DNA from: Cyanobacteria bacterium UBA5018
Lineage (GTDB): Bacteria > Cyanobacteriota > Cyanobacteriia > PCC-6307 > Cyanobiaceae
Reading direction: 5' to 3'
DNA: 21,185 nucleotides
NCBI GenBank assembly: GCA_002396505.1
Contig: DGYA01000114.1
Location: forward strand, 1-21,185
Below are positions 6,415-13,097 of the stretch, piece by piece (within the stretch, counting starts at the first letter, position 1; the number at the start of each line of letters is the position of its first letter). The notes beneath the pieces are model-generated. The model did no database searches. It was not told the origin of the DNA and was given only the letters and a program-made list of their open reading frames with translations. Both the position numbers and the translations under genes were made by a program.

Positions 6415-7083
6415 ATGCTCGAAGTCGTTGGCCTCCAATATCAGCCCTCCACAGCTGCGCAGCCGCTGCTGAGCGTCATCGATCTGCGCCTGACGGCCGG
6501 GCGGCCGGCGCTGGTGGCAGGCCGCAGCGGCTCCGGCAAAACCACGCTCCTGGAGCTGATCGGCGGCCTAGCAGAAGCCAACCGGGGCCAAATCCTCTGG
6601 AACGGCCAGCCCCTAAATGGCCGTCAACGCCGCTGGCTGTGTGGTCTGGTGTTTCAATTTCCCGAGCGCCACTTCCTCGGGCTCACGGTGGGCCAGGAAT
6701 TGAAGCTGGGCCAAAGGCGCCTAGGCAACGCCGAAGCCGAAGCCGTATTGGCCAGGGTGGGCCTGCAGGGGTTGAGTTTGCAACAGGCGCCAGAAAAGCT
6801 CAGCGGCGGCCAGCAACGGCGCCTAGCCCTGGCCGTTCAGCTGCTCAGGGATCCCAAGTTGCTGCTGCTGGATGAACCCACCGCCGGCCTCGATTGGGCA
6901 ATGCGTACTGAGATTTTGGCGTTGTTGGCCGATTTGGCCCGGGAGCGGGCCCTGTTGGTGGTTACCCATGAAGCGGAACTGTTCGCCCCGATCGCCGGTG
7001 ATTGCTGGCGACTGGAGCAGGGCCGGCTCGAACAGCTGCAGCCAACGGCGCTCCGTAGCATGCAGCTCAGCAAAAGAACCTAG
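6415..7083 (+). CDS. ABC transporter ATP-binding protein, ECF/CbiO-like (plant ABCI11-type)
   Basis: A 222-aa single-domain ABC ATPase. Motifs in order: Walker A AGRSGSGKTT (about 35-44), the Q-loop LVFQFPERHFLGLTV, whose FQFPE form is typical of energy-coupling-factor and CbiO ATPases, the signature LSGGQQRRLALA, Walker B LLLLDEPTAGLD and the switch VVTHE. No membrane subunit is nearby. Homologous cyanobacterial and plastid proteins (ABCI11/NAP14-like) have been linked to metal transport; this assignment is inference. The ATG at 6415 (MLEVVGLQY) matches the usual start of the domain; the longer frame from 6199 overlaps the divergent gene. The stop codon (7081-7083) is followed 2 bp later by the hslO ATG, so the two probably form an operon. 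Confidence 0.85.
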   Translation: MLEVVGLQYQPSTAAQPLLSVIDLRLTAGRPALVAGRSGSGKTTLLELIGGLAEANRGQILWNGQPLNGRQRRWLCGLVFQFPERHFLGLTVGQELKLGQRRLGNAEAEAVLARVGLQGLSLQQAPEKLSGGQQRRLALAVQLLRDPKLLLLDEPTAGLDWAMRTEILALLADLARERALLVVTHEAELFAPIAGDCWRLEQGRLEQLQPTALRSMQLSKRT

Positions 7084-7085
7084 TG

Positions 7086-8000
7086 ATGAGTGACCAGTTG
7101 CTACGCGCCACGGCCGCCGGCGGTGGCATCCGCCTAATCGCAGTCACCACCACCGACACCCTGAGCCAGGCTCGCCAGCGCCATGGACTCTCCTTCCTGA
7201 CCACCGCCCTGCTGGGCCGGGCCATGACAGCGGGGCTGCTGCTGGCCAGCTCGATGAAAGTGCAGCACGGCCGGGTCAACCTGCGCATTCAGGCCGACGG
7301 GCCCCTGCGCGGCCTGATGGTGGATGCCGGTCGCGACGGTCAGGTGCGCGGCTACGTGGGCGATCCCAGCCTGGAGCTCGACCTGGTGAGCAATGCCGAC
7401 GAGAGCCCCTACTTCGATTTTCGCCGGGCCTGCGGTACGGGCTACCTGCATGTGGTTCGCGATCTCGGCGAAGGCGAACCGTTCAGCTCCACGGTCGAGC
7501 TGGTAAGTGGCGGCATTGGCGAAGACATTGCCTCTTACCTGCTGCACTCTGAGCAGACCCCCTCAGCCGTGTTTGTAGGCGAACAAATTGATAGCCAGGG
7601 CGTGCGCTGTTGTGGCGGATTATTAGTACAGATACTACCCAAGGCTGCCGAAGAGCCTGCCCTGGTGGCCTTGCTCGAGGAACGCTGCCAAGAAATCCGC
7701 GGCTTCAGTGAACAGCTGGCGGCGAACATGGACAACCTGGAGGGGCTGCTGGTAAGCGTGTTTCCAGATCTCGACCCCCACTCCCTGACAGGGCCTGACG
7801 CCACCCAGAAGGTGCGGTTTCACTGCCAGTGCAGCCGCAGCCGCAGCATTAGCGCTTTAAAGCTGCTGGGCCGTGATGAACTGAGTGAAATCCTGGAGGA
7901 GGAGGGCCATGCGGAACTCACCTGTCATTTCTGCAATGAGCACTATCAGGTGGAAGCATTAGAACTACAAGAATTAATCGCTGAACTCGCCTACGCCTGA
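7086..8000 (+). CDS. hslO: Redox-regulated chaperone Hsp33
   Basis: Cytosolic holdase chaperone activated by oxidative unfolding. The N-terminal domain (about 1-240) contains the family stretches GRVNLRIQADGPLRGLMVDA and VRGYVGDPSLELDL. The C-terminal zinc-binding switch is complete: Cys-Gln-Cys at about 247-249 and Cys-His-Phe-Cys at about 280-283, the four cysteines that bind zinc when reduced and form disulfides when oxidised. I chose the ATG at 7086; the GTG at 7083 overlapping the previous stop is an alternative. 304 aa, slightly longer than the E. coli protein. It is translated right behind the ABC ATPase, and its stop codon takes part in a hairpin shared with the convergent CPP1-like gene. 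Confidence 0.95.
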   Translation: MSDQLLRATAAGGGIRLIAVTTTDTLSQARQRHGLSFLTTALLGRAMTAGLLLASSMKVQHGRVNLRIQADGPLRGLMVDAGRDGQVRGYVGDPSLELDLVSNADESPYFDFRRACGTGYLHVVRDLGEGEPFSSTVELVSGGIGEDIASYLLHSEQTPSAVFVGEQIDSQGVRCCGGLLVQILPKAAEEPALVALLEERCQEIRGFSEQLAANMDNLEGLLVSVFPDLDPHSLTGPDATQKVRFHCQCSRSRSISALKLLGRDELSEILEEEGHAELTCHFCNEHYQVEALELQELIAELAYA

Positions 8001-8019
8001 CCCCTTAACGGTTCAGGCG
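7994..8019. terminator. Short inverted repeat across two convergent stop codons
   Basis: CGCCTGA (7994-8000) and TCAGGCG (8013-8019) form a perfect 7-bp stem with a 12-nt loop between hslO and the CPP1-like gene. Each arm holds one gene's stop codon because both genes end in Ala-stop (GCCTGA). It could act as a two-way transcription end, but there is no U-tract on either strand. Confidence 0.35.
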
Positions 8020-8666
8020 ATGAGCAGCCCACCGAGCAGCAACAGCAGCCAAGCGGGCAGGCTTTGCAGCTGTTCGTTATTCAAGTAAGGCAAATTCGGC
8101 AGTTGAGCTGCCATCAGGCCGCCCAGCAACAAGCCCAGGCTCAGCAAGGCCAGGCTCCAGCCCAGGGCTGGCAAAAACCGGCCGCTGCGGCGCTGCAGAT
8201 TGATCAGGCAGACACCCGTAGCCAGGGCCATTACCAACTCGGCGGAGCTGGGCAAGGCCAGTAAAAACAGCAGCAGGGCGCCGCTGGCCGCCAGGGGAAA
8301 CCAGAGCTCGCGCCCACTGGCCAGGACCAGCTGCGGCAGGGAGAGGGGCTGCAGCTTCAGCTTTGGCAAGGACACCTGGGGCAGGTTGGCCAAAGCTGCT
8401 TGCTTGGGCGCCTGGGGGGCAGCCTGTTCGCGATTGGATGCCGTGCGAGCAGCGGTGCTCACCTTGCCCTGTTGGCGCTCCTTAAGCCGCTCCATCAGGA
8501 CGGCGTCGTAGGCGGCCTCCACCCTGGCCCTGGCTATGGAATCGTCGCCTACCTGGTCGAGCAGGGTCTGCTTGGCGGCCTGCACGGCATCAAAGCTGGC
8601 ATCGGCCGAAAGCCCGAGCCGCTCATAGGGCGTGGAGCCGGAAGGTAGATCTGGTGTTTGGGTCAT
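8013..8666 (-). CDS. CPP1-like family membrane protein (degenerate J-like domain)
   Basis: A 217-aa membrane protein of the CPP1-like family. In plants CPP1 is a chloroplast chaperone-like protein that protects protochlorophyllide oxidoreductase; the cyanobacterial role is inferred. The N-terminal J-like segment (about 12-65) begins with PYERLGLSADASFDAVQAAK and continues with ARARVEAAYDAVLMERLKER. It lacks the His-Pro-Asp triad of true DnaJ proteins. A Pro/Ala/Gln linker follows, then about four hydrophobic segments (for example WFPLAASGALLLFLLAL and SLALLSLGLLLGGLMAA). It lies 52 bp downstream of the 76-aa gene on the same strand, so the two may be cotranscribed, and it converges with hslO. 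Confidence 0.85.
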   Translation of the reverse strand: MTQTPDLPSGSTPYERLGLSADASFDAVQAAKQTLLDQVGDDSIARARVEAAYDAVLMERLKERQQGKVSTAARTASNREQAAPQAPKQAALANLPQVSLPKLKLQPLSLPQLVLASGRELWFPLAASGALLLFLLALPSSAELVMALATGVCLINLQRRSGRFLPALGWSLALLSLGLLLGGLMAAQLPNLPYLNNEQLQSLPAWLLLLLGGLLIA

Positions 8667-8718
8667 GGCAAGCAGCGTATCGGCAGTTCAGATCAGCAGC
8701 TTTGTAGCCGGCGGTTTT

Positions 8719-8949
8719 TCAAAACAGCGGTTCACTACTGAGGAAGCCATCCTCCAGCTGCAGCTGACGCCGGCAGCGCTCGGCTTCGTCGGCCGCCAGG
8801 CGATGGCGGCGCTTCAACAGGGGCATCTGGGGCGGCAGATGGCTGCCTTCTCGCATCTCCACCACACCACCGGCAGCAGTGAGCTGAAAGCTCACGTAAT
8901 CCCAGCCCCCGTCTGAGCGGGGACGCACGAGCCAGAGCGGCTTGGGCAT
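8719..8949 (-). CDS. Small conserved-looking hypothetical protein (76 aa)
   Basis: I do not recognise a named family. The protein starts PKPLWLVRPRSDGGWDYVSF, continues with a short beta-like stretch, then a charged region rich in Arg (LLKRRHRLAADEAERCRRQL) and ends DGFLSSEPLF. It has no signal peptide or membrane segment. The single ATG at 8949, clean composition and position between prfC and the CPP1-like gene on the same strand support a real gene. A 10-bp-stem hairpin lies 28 bp upstream of the start. Confidence 0.65.
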   Translation of the reverse strand: MPKPLWLVRPRSDGGWDYVSFQLTAAGGVVEMREGSHLPPQMPLLKRRHRLAADEAERCRRQLQLEDGFLSSEPLF

Positions 8950-8977
8950 CGCTGTAAAGCTTCGTTACGCTGATTCT

Positions 8978-9007
8978 GGCGCCTCCCCCTCGCTTTCGGG
9001 AGGTGCC
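8978..9007. promoter_or_regulatory. GC-rich 10-bp hairpin upstream of the 76-aa gene
   Basis: Arms GGCGCCTCCC (8978-8987) and GGGAGGTGCC (8998-9007) pair over 10 bp with a single G-U wobble and a 10-nt loop. It lies between the 3' end of prfC and the 76-aa gene. It may be the prfC transcription end or a leader structure for the next gene; neither side has a clear U-tract. Confidence 0.4.
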
Positions 9008-9094
9008 ATGTCCGGTTAAACAGTTGAAAAATGCAGCCGTTGTGCAGCGAAAGGGGTCGATTACAGACTCGAGCTTGGCCGCTGTAGCCAGGGT

Positions 9095-9152
9095 GGTGGG
9101 CTCGAAAAAATCGTGGTGGGCTCGAAAATTCGTGGTGGGCTCGAAAACTCAG
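9095..9152. repeat. 19-20-bp tandem repeat, 3 units, at the prfC 3' end
   Basis: Units 9095-9114 (20 bp), 9115-9133 (19 bp) and 9134-9152 (19 bp) all begin GGTGGGCTCGAAAA. The third unit contains the prfC stop codon (9149-9151), so the array extends outward from the gene end, as does the 16-bp array at the DUF3531 gene. Confidence 0.85.
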
Positions 9153-10855
9153 AGAGCGATCGGTTCAACGCCACTGACCACCGGAGCCACGGCACTGAGT
9201 TCCAGATCGGGGTGGTCTTCGTGGAGCTGATTCAGGTTCCAAGCATTTTTGAACAGCAGCACCGGTCGATCCCAGGCATCGCGGACTGTCTTGCAATTGA
9301 AAATCCTTCCCACCCGCTCCAGGGCAGGCCAGCCACCAGTCACCCAGCGGGCCACCGAGAAGCCCATGGGCTCCAGGCGGGTCTGCACCCCATATTCATT
9401 CTCAAGCCGGTACTGAACAACCTCTAGCTGCAGCTGCCCCACCGCCGCCAGGATTGGATCGCGCTTACTCTGATCTGTGTCATAGAGAATTTGCACGGCA
9501 CCCTCTTCCCTCAATTCGTTAACCCCCTTGCGGAAACTCTTAAATGCCGAGGGATTGGGATTACGTAGCCACGAAAAGATTTCAGGGCTAAAGCAGGGGA
9601 TGCCCTCATATTCCACCCTTGGCCCCAGGTAAAGAGTATCTCCGATCGCGAACATTCCTGGGTTGTTGAGACCGATTACATCGCCTGGATAGGCATCCTC
9701 GACAACCTCGCGATCCTGGCCGAACAACTTTTGAGGCCTAGACAAGCGTATGGACTTGCCCGTACGGGCATGCTGCACGGTCATGTCCTTCTCAAACTTG
9801 CCGCTACACACCCGAACAAAAGCGACTCTGTCCCGATGGCGAGGGTCCATATTTGCCTGGAGCTTAAACACAAAACCACTAAATCCATCCCTAATCGGAT
9901 CTATAGCTCCGGCGCTAGACTGGCGGGCGATTGGCCTCTGGGCCAACTCAAGGAAAGCATCCAGGAATGGCCGCACGCCAAAGTTAGTCATGGCTGAGCC
10001 AAAAAATACCGGGCTGAGTTCACCGGCATGCACCAGCTCCAGATCCAGGTCTGCCCCTGCCCCATCGAGCAGCTCCAACTCCTCCAGGGCCGTTGCCAGC
10101 AGCTCCGGCTCCACTAAACCACTGAGCTTGGCCTGCTCCACCGTGAGCAGCCGCTCCTCACTCTGGCGACCGCGCTCGGCGCGCTCAAACAGCACCACCT
10201 GCTGGCTGCGGCGATCAATCACGCCCCGGAAGCGATCACCACTGCCGATCGGCCAATTCACCGGCCAACAAACCAGGCCCAGCTCCTGCTCCAGTTCATC
10301 GAGCAGTTCCAGGGGTTCCCGCCCCGGCCGGTCCATTTTGTTGATAAAGGTGAAAATTGGGATGCGCCGCAGGCGACAAACCTCAAACAACTTGCGGGTC
10401 TGGGGCTCTAGCCCCTTGGCGGCATCTTCCAGCATCACCGCATTATCGGCGGCGGCCAAGGTGCGGTAGGTGTCTTCCGAAAAGTCCTGGTGGCCAGGGG
10501 TATCTAGCAGATTTATTGTGCTGTCGGCGTAGTCAAACTGCAGCACCGTAGAGGTGATAGAAATGCCGCGCTGCTTCTCCAATTCCATCCAATCGGATGT
10601 CACCTTGCGCTGTTCGCCCTTGGCCTTTACGGCACCGGCTTGCTGAATCGCGCCTCCATAGAGGAGCAGTTTTTCGGTGAGGGTGGTCTTGCCGGCATCC
10701 GGGTGGGAAATGATCGCGAAGTTGCGACGTCGGGCCACCGCGGCCGCCAGGTCGGCGTGCTCGGAAGCGACGGCGGCATTGTCGACAGCGACGGCTGATT
10801 CGCTCGCCTGCAGGCTGCCGCGGCCTGGGCCGCCGGAGGTCGGATCACTGGTCAT
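9149..10855 (-). CDS. prfC: Peptide chain release factor 3
   Basis: GTPase that recycles release factors RF1/RF2 from the ribosome after peptide release. At 568 aa it is slightly longer than usual. G-domain motifs: G1 SHPDAGKTT (about 50-58), switch I with EKQRGISITSTV, G3 LLDTPGHQDFSEDTYRTL, G4 FINKMDRPGREPLELLDELE. RF3-specific later parts follow: VQHARTGKSIRLSRPQKLFG, the GMFAIGDTLYLG segment, and the C-terminal QLQLEVVQYRLENEYGV. The first 40 residues or so are a low-complexity Ala/Ser/Gly/Val extension; family members usually start a few residues before RRRNFAIISHPD, so the true start may be later, though no internal Met is available. Tandem repeats flank both ends of the gene. Confidence 0.95.
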   Translation of the reverse strand: MTSDPTSGGPGRGSLQASESAVAVDNAAVASEHADLAAAVARRRNFAIISHPDAGKTTLTEKLLLYGGAIQQAGAVKAKGEQRKVTSDWMELEKQRGISITSTVLQFDYADSTINLLDTPGHQDFSEDTYRTLAAADNAVMLEDAAKGLEPQTRKLFEVCRLRRIPIFTFINKMDRPGREPLELLDELEQELGLVCWPVNWPIGSGDRFRGVIDRRSQQVVLFERAERGRQSEERLLTVEQAKLSGLVEPELLATALEELELLDGAGADLDLELVHAGELSPVFFGSAMTNFGVRPFLDAFLELAQRPIARQSSAGAIDPIRDGFSGFVFKLQANMDPRHRDRVAFVRVCSGKFEKDMTVQHARTGKSIRLSRPQKLFGQDREVVEDAYPGDVIGLNNPGMFAIGDTLYLGPRVEYEGIPCFSPEIFSWLRNPNPSAFKSFRKGVNELREEGAVQILYDTDQSKRDPILAAVGQLQLEVVQYRLENEYGVQTRLEPMGFSVARWVTGGWPALERVGRIFNCKTVRDAWDRPVLLFKNAWNLNQLHEDHPDLELSAVAPVVSGVEPIAL

Positions 10856-10870
10856 CGGACTAGCCTGACA

Positions 10871-10926
10871 GGTGGCCTGGTCGGAGTGAGCTGGTCGGGG
10901 TGGCCTGGTTGAAGTGAGCTGAGCGG
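10871..10926. repeat. 28-bp direct duplication upstream of prfC
   Basis: Two adjacent 28-bp copies (10871-10898 and 10899-10926) both start with GGTGGCCTGGT and share AGTGAGCT; they differ at a few positions. They begin 16 bp upstream of the prfC start codon, so they would lie in the leader or promoter of prfC. Confidence 0.85.
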
Positions 10927-11129
10927 AACCGCGGTGCCCGCCAAGCCAGCCCTATGGCCACGCCCCTGGAGCCCTGGGCAAGGCGAGGTTGGCTACCTTC
11001 AAGAGCATCCCTAGCGAGGGGCTCAAGGGGCCAGGCTTACCGCAGCAGCCAAGCGCTCCAGGCGAGCCAGCCAACCGAGCCAGCCAGGAGCTATCAGCCA
11101 GCAATCTGGATCAGCCAGGCCAGCCGGTA

Positions 11130-11162
11130 GGGGCTTAGCCAGCCAGCTTGGCGCTAAGCCCC
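11130..11162 (-). terminator. Hairpin downstream of the 11177-11887 gene
   Basis: Perfect 9-bp arms GGGGCTTAG (11130-11138) and CTAAGCCCC (11154-11162). The 15-nt loop can itself form a GCCA/TGGC stem (11142-11145 with 11149-11152). It lies 15 bp past the stop of the minus-strand gene, the position expected for a terminator, but has no U-tract, so intrinsic termination would be weak. Confidence 0.45.
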
Positions 11163-11176
11163 AGCATCGGTTTGTT

Positions 11177-11887
11177 TCATCGTCGACGCGACAGCAGGGC
11201 AGGGCCAAACAGGTGGAAGATCAGGCGTTGCTGGATCCAGTCGGCCCCGGTATGGAATCTGCCGCTTACACCCGGCTGGTGAATGCCGCGCTTGGCTACC
11301 AGGGCAGCGGAGTGGGTAGGCAGCGCAGCAGCCGAAAACTGCTGCCTGGGCCGCCAAACGGAGGCGGTGCTAATCAGTAACTGGCGCAAAGCCTTCGCCC
11401 CATCCAGCAGGGTCAGCAGGCTCAACACCAACAGCAATACCAGCTCCTGAGAACTGCTCTGGCCAACTTTCGCTTCCGTGGGACGGGGCCGGCCGGCGGG
11501 AACCTGGGGCAATGCCGGATTGGGGTCGATGCCCTCCCCTAGGCCAGCCCCTGCGGCAGCGTGCAGGATCTGGCGCGGGCTCAGCGGCTGGAGCTGCGGC
11601 TGGTTTGGCTGGGCCAGAGGCTGGTTTGGCTGGAGCTGCAGCTGGTTTGATTGGGCCATAGCCATTGAATTGGCTGGTGCCTCAGGGGAGACTTGAGTAG
11701 CCACTTCCGCGGAGATCCGGGCGGCCGCTTCCGCGGAGACCCGGGCGGCCCCCAGACAGAGCAAAGCTGTGGGCAGCTCCGAAGACACCTGCCAGGGAAC
11801 GCGGATGTGGCGAGGCGAGTAGCACTCGTAGGCCCGCCGCCGCAACCGTTCGGAGAGGGTTGGCACCATAAATTTCTCTATTGACAT
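11177..11887 (-). CDS. Hypothetical protein with two kinds of peptide repeat and one membrane segment
   Basis: Not recognised. With the ATG at 11887 it has 236 aa. It starts with a basic patch (MSIEKFMVPTLSERLRRRAY), then Ala-rich octapeptides (ARVSAEAA, ARISAEVA, TQVSPEAP), then Gln/Pro heptapeptides (QLQPNQP, LAQPNQP, QLQPLSP). A hydrophobic helix ELVLLLVLSLLTLLDGAKAL may cross or attach to the membrane, and the tail is basic (ending LLSRRR). Both repeats are in frame. ATG 11941 and TTG 11953 are other possible starts. It follows the 11972-12211 gene on the same strand after 84 bp. The low-complexity content lowers certainty, but an open frame of this length on this strand is likely coding. 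Confidence 0.55.
   Translation of the reverse strand: MSIEKFMVPTLSERLRRRAYECYSPRHIRVPWQVSSELPTALLCLGAARVSAEAAARISAEVATQVSPEAPANSMAMAQSNQLQLQPNQPLAQPNQPQLQPLSPRQILHAAAGAGLGEGIDPNPALPQVPAGRPRPTEAKVGQSSSQELVLLLVLSLLTLLDGAKALRQLLISTASVWRPRQQFSAAALPTHSAALVAKRGIHQPGVSGRFHTGADWIQQRLIFHLFGPALLSRRR
11576..11659. repeat. 21-bp in-frame tandem repeat, 4 units
   Basis: Units at 11576-11596, 11597-11617, 11618-11638 and 11639-11659, with the shared word GGCTGGTTTGGCTGG in the two central ones. On the minus strand they encode Gln/Asn/Pro-rich heptapeptides of the 11177-11887 protein. Confidence 0.75.
11682..11753. repeat. 24-bp in-frame tandem repeat, 3 units
   Basis: Units at 11682-11705, 11706-11729 and 11730-11753; the second and third share TCCGCGGAGA and CCGGGCGGCC. 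They encode the octapeptide series with a central Ile/Val-Ser-Ala/Pro-Glu in the 11177-11887 protein. Confidence 0.8.
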
Positions 11888-11971
11888 GGCTACTGGTTCG
11901 ATCCTGCCGCGTCGCGGCTTGACAATCAAGCTGCCAATCATGGGGAGAGCCAAAGTGACCCCCGAATTCGC

Positions 11972-12211
11972 TCAGGCCACACCCACCAGGGCGGGGGCCA
12001 GACGCCAGGATTGGCGCTGGATCTGGCCGCTGCCGCGCACTCTCACCCGGTAGGCCACGTGGGCGGCGCCAAATCGCTGGATCAGGGCTTCTCGGGCCTC
12101 ATGCTCCAGTTCCTCGCGAGAATCGGCCTTCACCCAGAGCGGCGGGGTGAGGCTGCGGGCCTCAACCTGGCCCGGCTGCTCTTTGGTGATTCGGAAGCTG
12201 ATCTCACGCAT
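11972..12211 (-). CDS. Small hypothetical protein (79 aa), possible HicB-like fold
   Basis: No confident family. The sequence REISFRITKEQPGQVEARSL, then PLWVKADSREELEHEAREAL and IQRFGAAHVAYRVRVRGSG suggests a compact beta-beta-alpha-beta order, somewhat like HicB-type or DUF1902 domains, but I see no partner toxin, so no toxin-antitoxin role is claimed. I chose the ATG at 12211 because the fold-like part begins there; an in-frame start at 12271 adds 20 residues of unlike composition. It is divergent from fur, and a 26-bp palindromic site lies 126 bp upstream. Confidence 0.6.
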   Translation of the reverse strand: MREISFRITKEQPGQVEARSLTPPLWVKADSREELEHEAREALIQRFGAAHVAYRVRVRGSGQIQRQSWRLAPALVGVA

Positions 12212-12336
12212 GGTTATGGCAAGCCCTGCACTGCATTCATGTTGATACGGTTTGCCTGACTCAGACGGCATCGCCGAATACGCGAAAGCGTTTCAGCAAG
12301 CACCTGGCCTGGCGCGCCGGCGGCGGCAGGAGGCTG

Positions 12337-12362
12337 TTCTCAATACCAACTACTATTGAGAA
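12337..12362. promoter_or_regulatory. Perfect inverted repeat between divergent genes; candidate operator
   Basis: Arms TTCTCAATA (12337-12345) and TATTGAGAA (12354-12362) are a perfect 9-bp inverted repeat separated by 8 bp. It is a strikingly AT-rich spot in GC-rich surroundings, inside the intergenic region shared by fur and the 11972-12211 gene. The arms resemble halves of iron-box motifs (ATTCTCA / TGAGAAT) but in the outward order, so it is not a canonical Fur box. Apart from this site, 12272-12602 shows no gene. Confidence 0.5.
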
Positions 12363-12602
12363 GTGCGCAGGGGGAGGGCCGCTCCGAGCTGCAACGACAG
12401 CCAATTTCAGCAACAGCCAATTGCTGCGGCACAGCAGTGCAGCTGCGTAGAACTGCTGATGCACAAAAATGCAGCACCATCGACCAGAGCCCCCCTTTGG
12501 ACTAAAGCGATCTTGCGCTGAAGCCCTAGAGAGCTAGCGCCACATGGGGCTGGAGCTAGCCAGAGCCGATGTCCCCAAGAGCCTTAACCACCCGAAGCCT
12601 TC

Positions 12603-13097
12603 GTGGCCCAGATCCCCAGAGCTTCATTGGCCAAACCCACTCCCACCAGCCCCGCCCGCAGTGCCGATGGCCTGCGCAGTTCACTGCACCACCGCGGCCA
12701 GCGGGTAACGCCCCAGCGGCAGCGCGTACTGAATCTGTTTGAGCGCCTAGGCGAAGGCAGCCACCTCAGCGCCGAGGAGGTGCATCAGTGCCTGTTGCGA
12801 GCAGAAGAAAGAGTATCGCTGGCCACCGTGTATCGCACGCTGCGCCTGCTCAGTGCCATGGGATTGTTGCAGGAATTGGAGTTACCGGAAGGTGGTCGCC
12901 GCTTTGAATTAGCTAGTGATCACCATCGCCAGCACCATCACCTGGTGTGCGTTCGCTGTGGTCGGACGGAGGAATTTGAGAACGCCGCAGTGCTGGCGGC
13001 TGGTCAAGCCGCCGCCAGCATGCAGGGATTCAGCTTGCTGGAGTGCGTGCTGAATGTACGAGCTCTGTGCCCGAGTTGTACTCAGACCGAGCCATAG
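12603..13097 (+). CDS. fur: Fur-family transcriptional regulator (FurA-like)
   Basis: Iron-responsive DNA-binding repressor by family similarity. A winged-helix N-terminal part contains RVTPQRQRVLNLFERLGEGS, the HLSAEEVHQCLL segment and the recognition helix SLATVYRTLRLLSAMGLLQE. The metal/dimer part has the His cluster HHHLVC, a first Cys-x-x-Cys (CVRC) and a C-terminal CPSC, i.e. the structural zinc site. The spacing resembles cyanobacterial FurA more than Zur or PerR, but subtype needs comparison. The GTG at 12603 is the only reasonable start: a stop lies in frame at 12585-12587 and no ATG follows before the helix-turn-helix. The N-terminal 25 residues are Pro/Ser/Ala-rich. The 3' end overlaps the convergent Gly-rich gene by 16 bp. 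Confidence 0.9.
   Translation: MAQIPRASLAKPTPTSPARSADGLRSSLHHRGQRVTPQRQRVLNLFERLGEGSHLSAEEVHQCLLRAEERVSLATVYRTLRLLSAMGLLQELELPEGGRRFELASDHHRQHHHLVCVRCGRTEEFENAAVLAAGQAAASMQGFSLLECVLNVRALCPSCTQTEP

Larger units (their letters stand above)
10856..11176. other. Gene-free stretch upstream of prfC
   Basis: About 320 bp without a credible gene. It holds a 28-bp duplication near prfC, many dispersed AGCCAGC-like words at about 11040-11150 and one strong hairpin at 11130-11162. The prfC promoter should lie here on the minus strand, but I see no clear -35/-10 pair. Confidence 0.6.

Noticed and set aside
11972..12211. Antitoxin of a toxin-antitoxin pair
   Set aside because: The HicB-like impression is weak and no small toxin-like gene (such as HicA) lies next to it.
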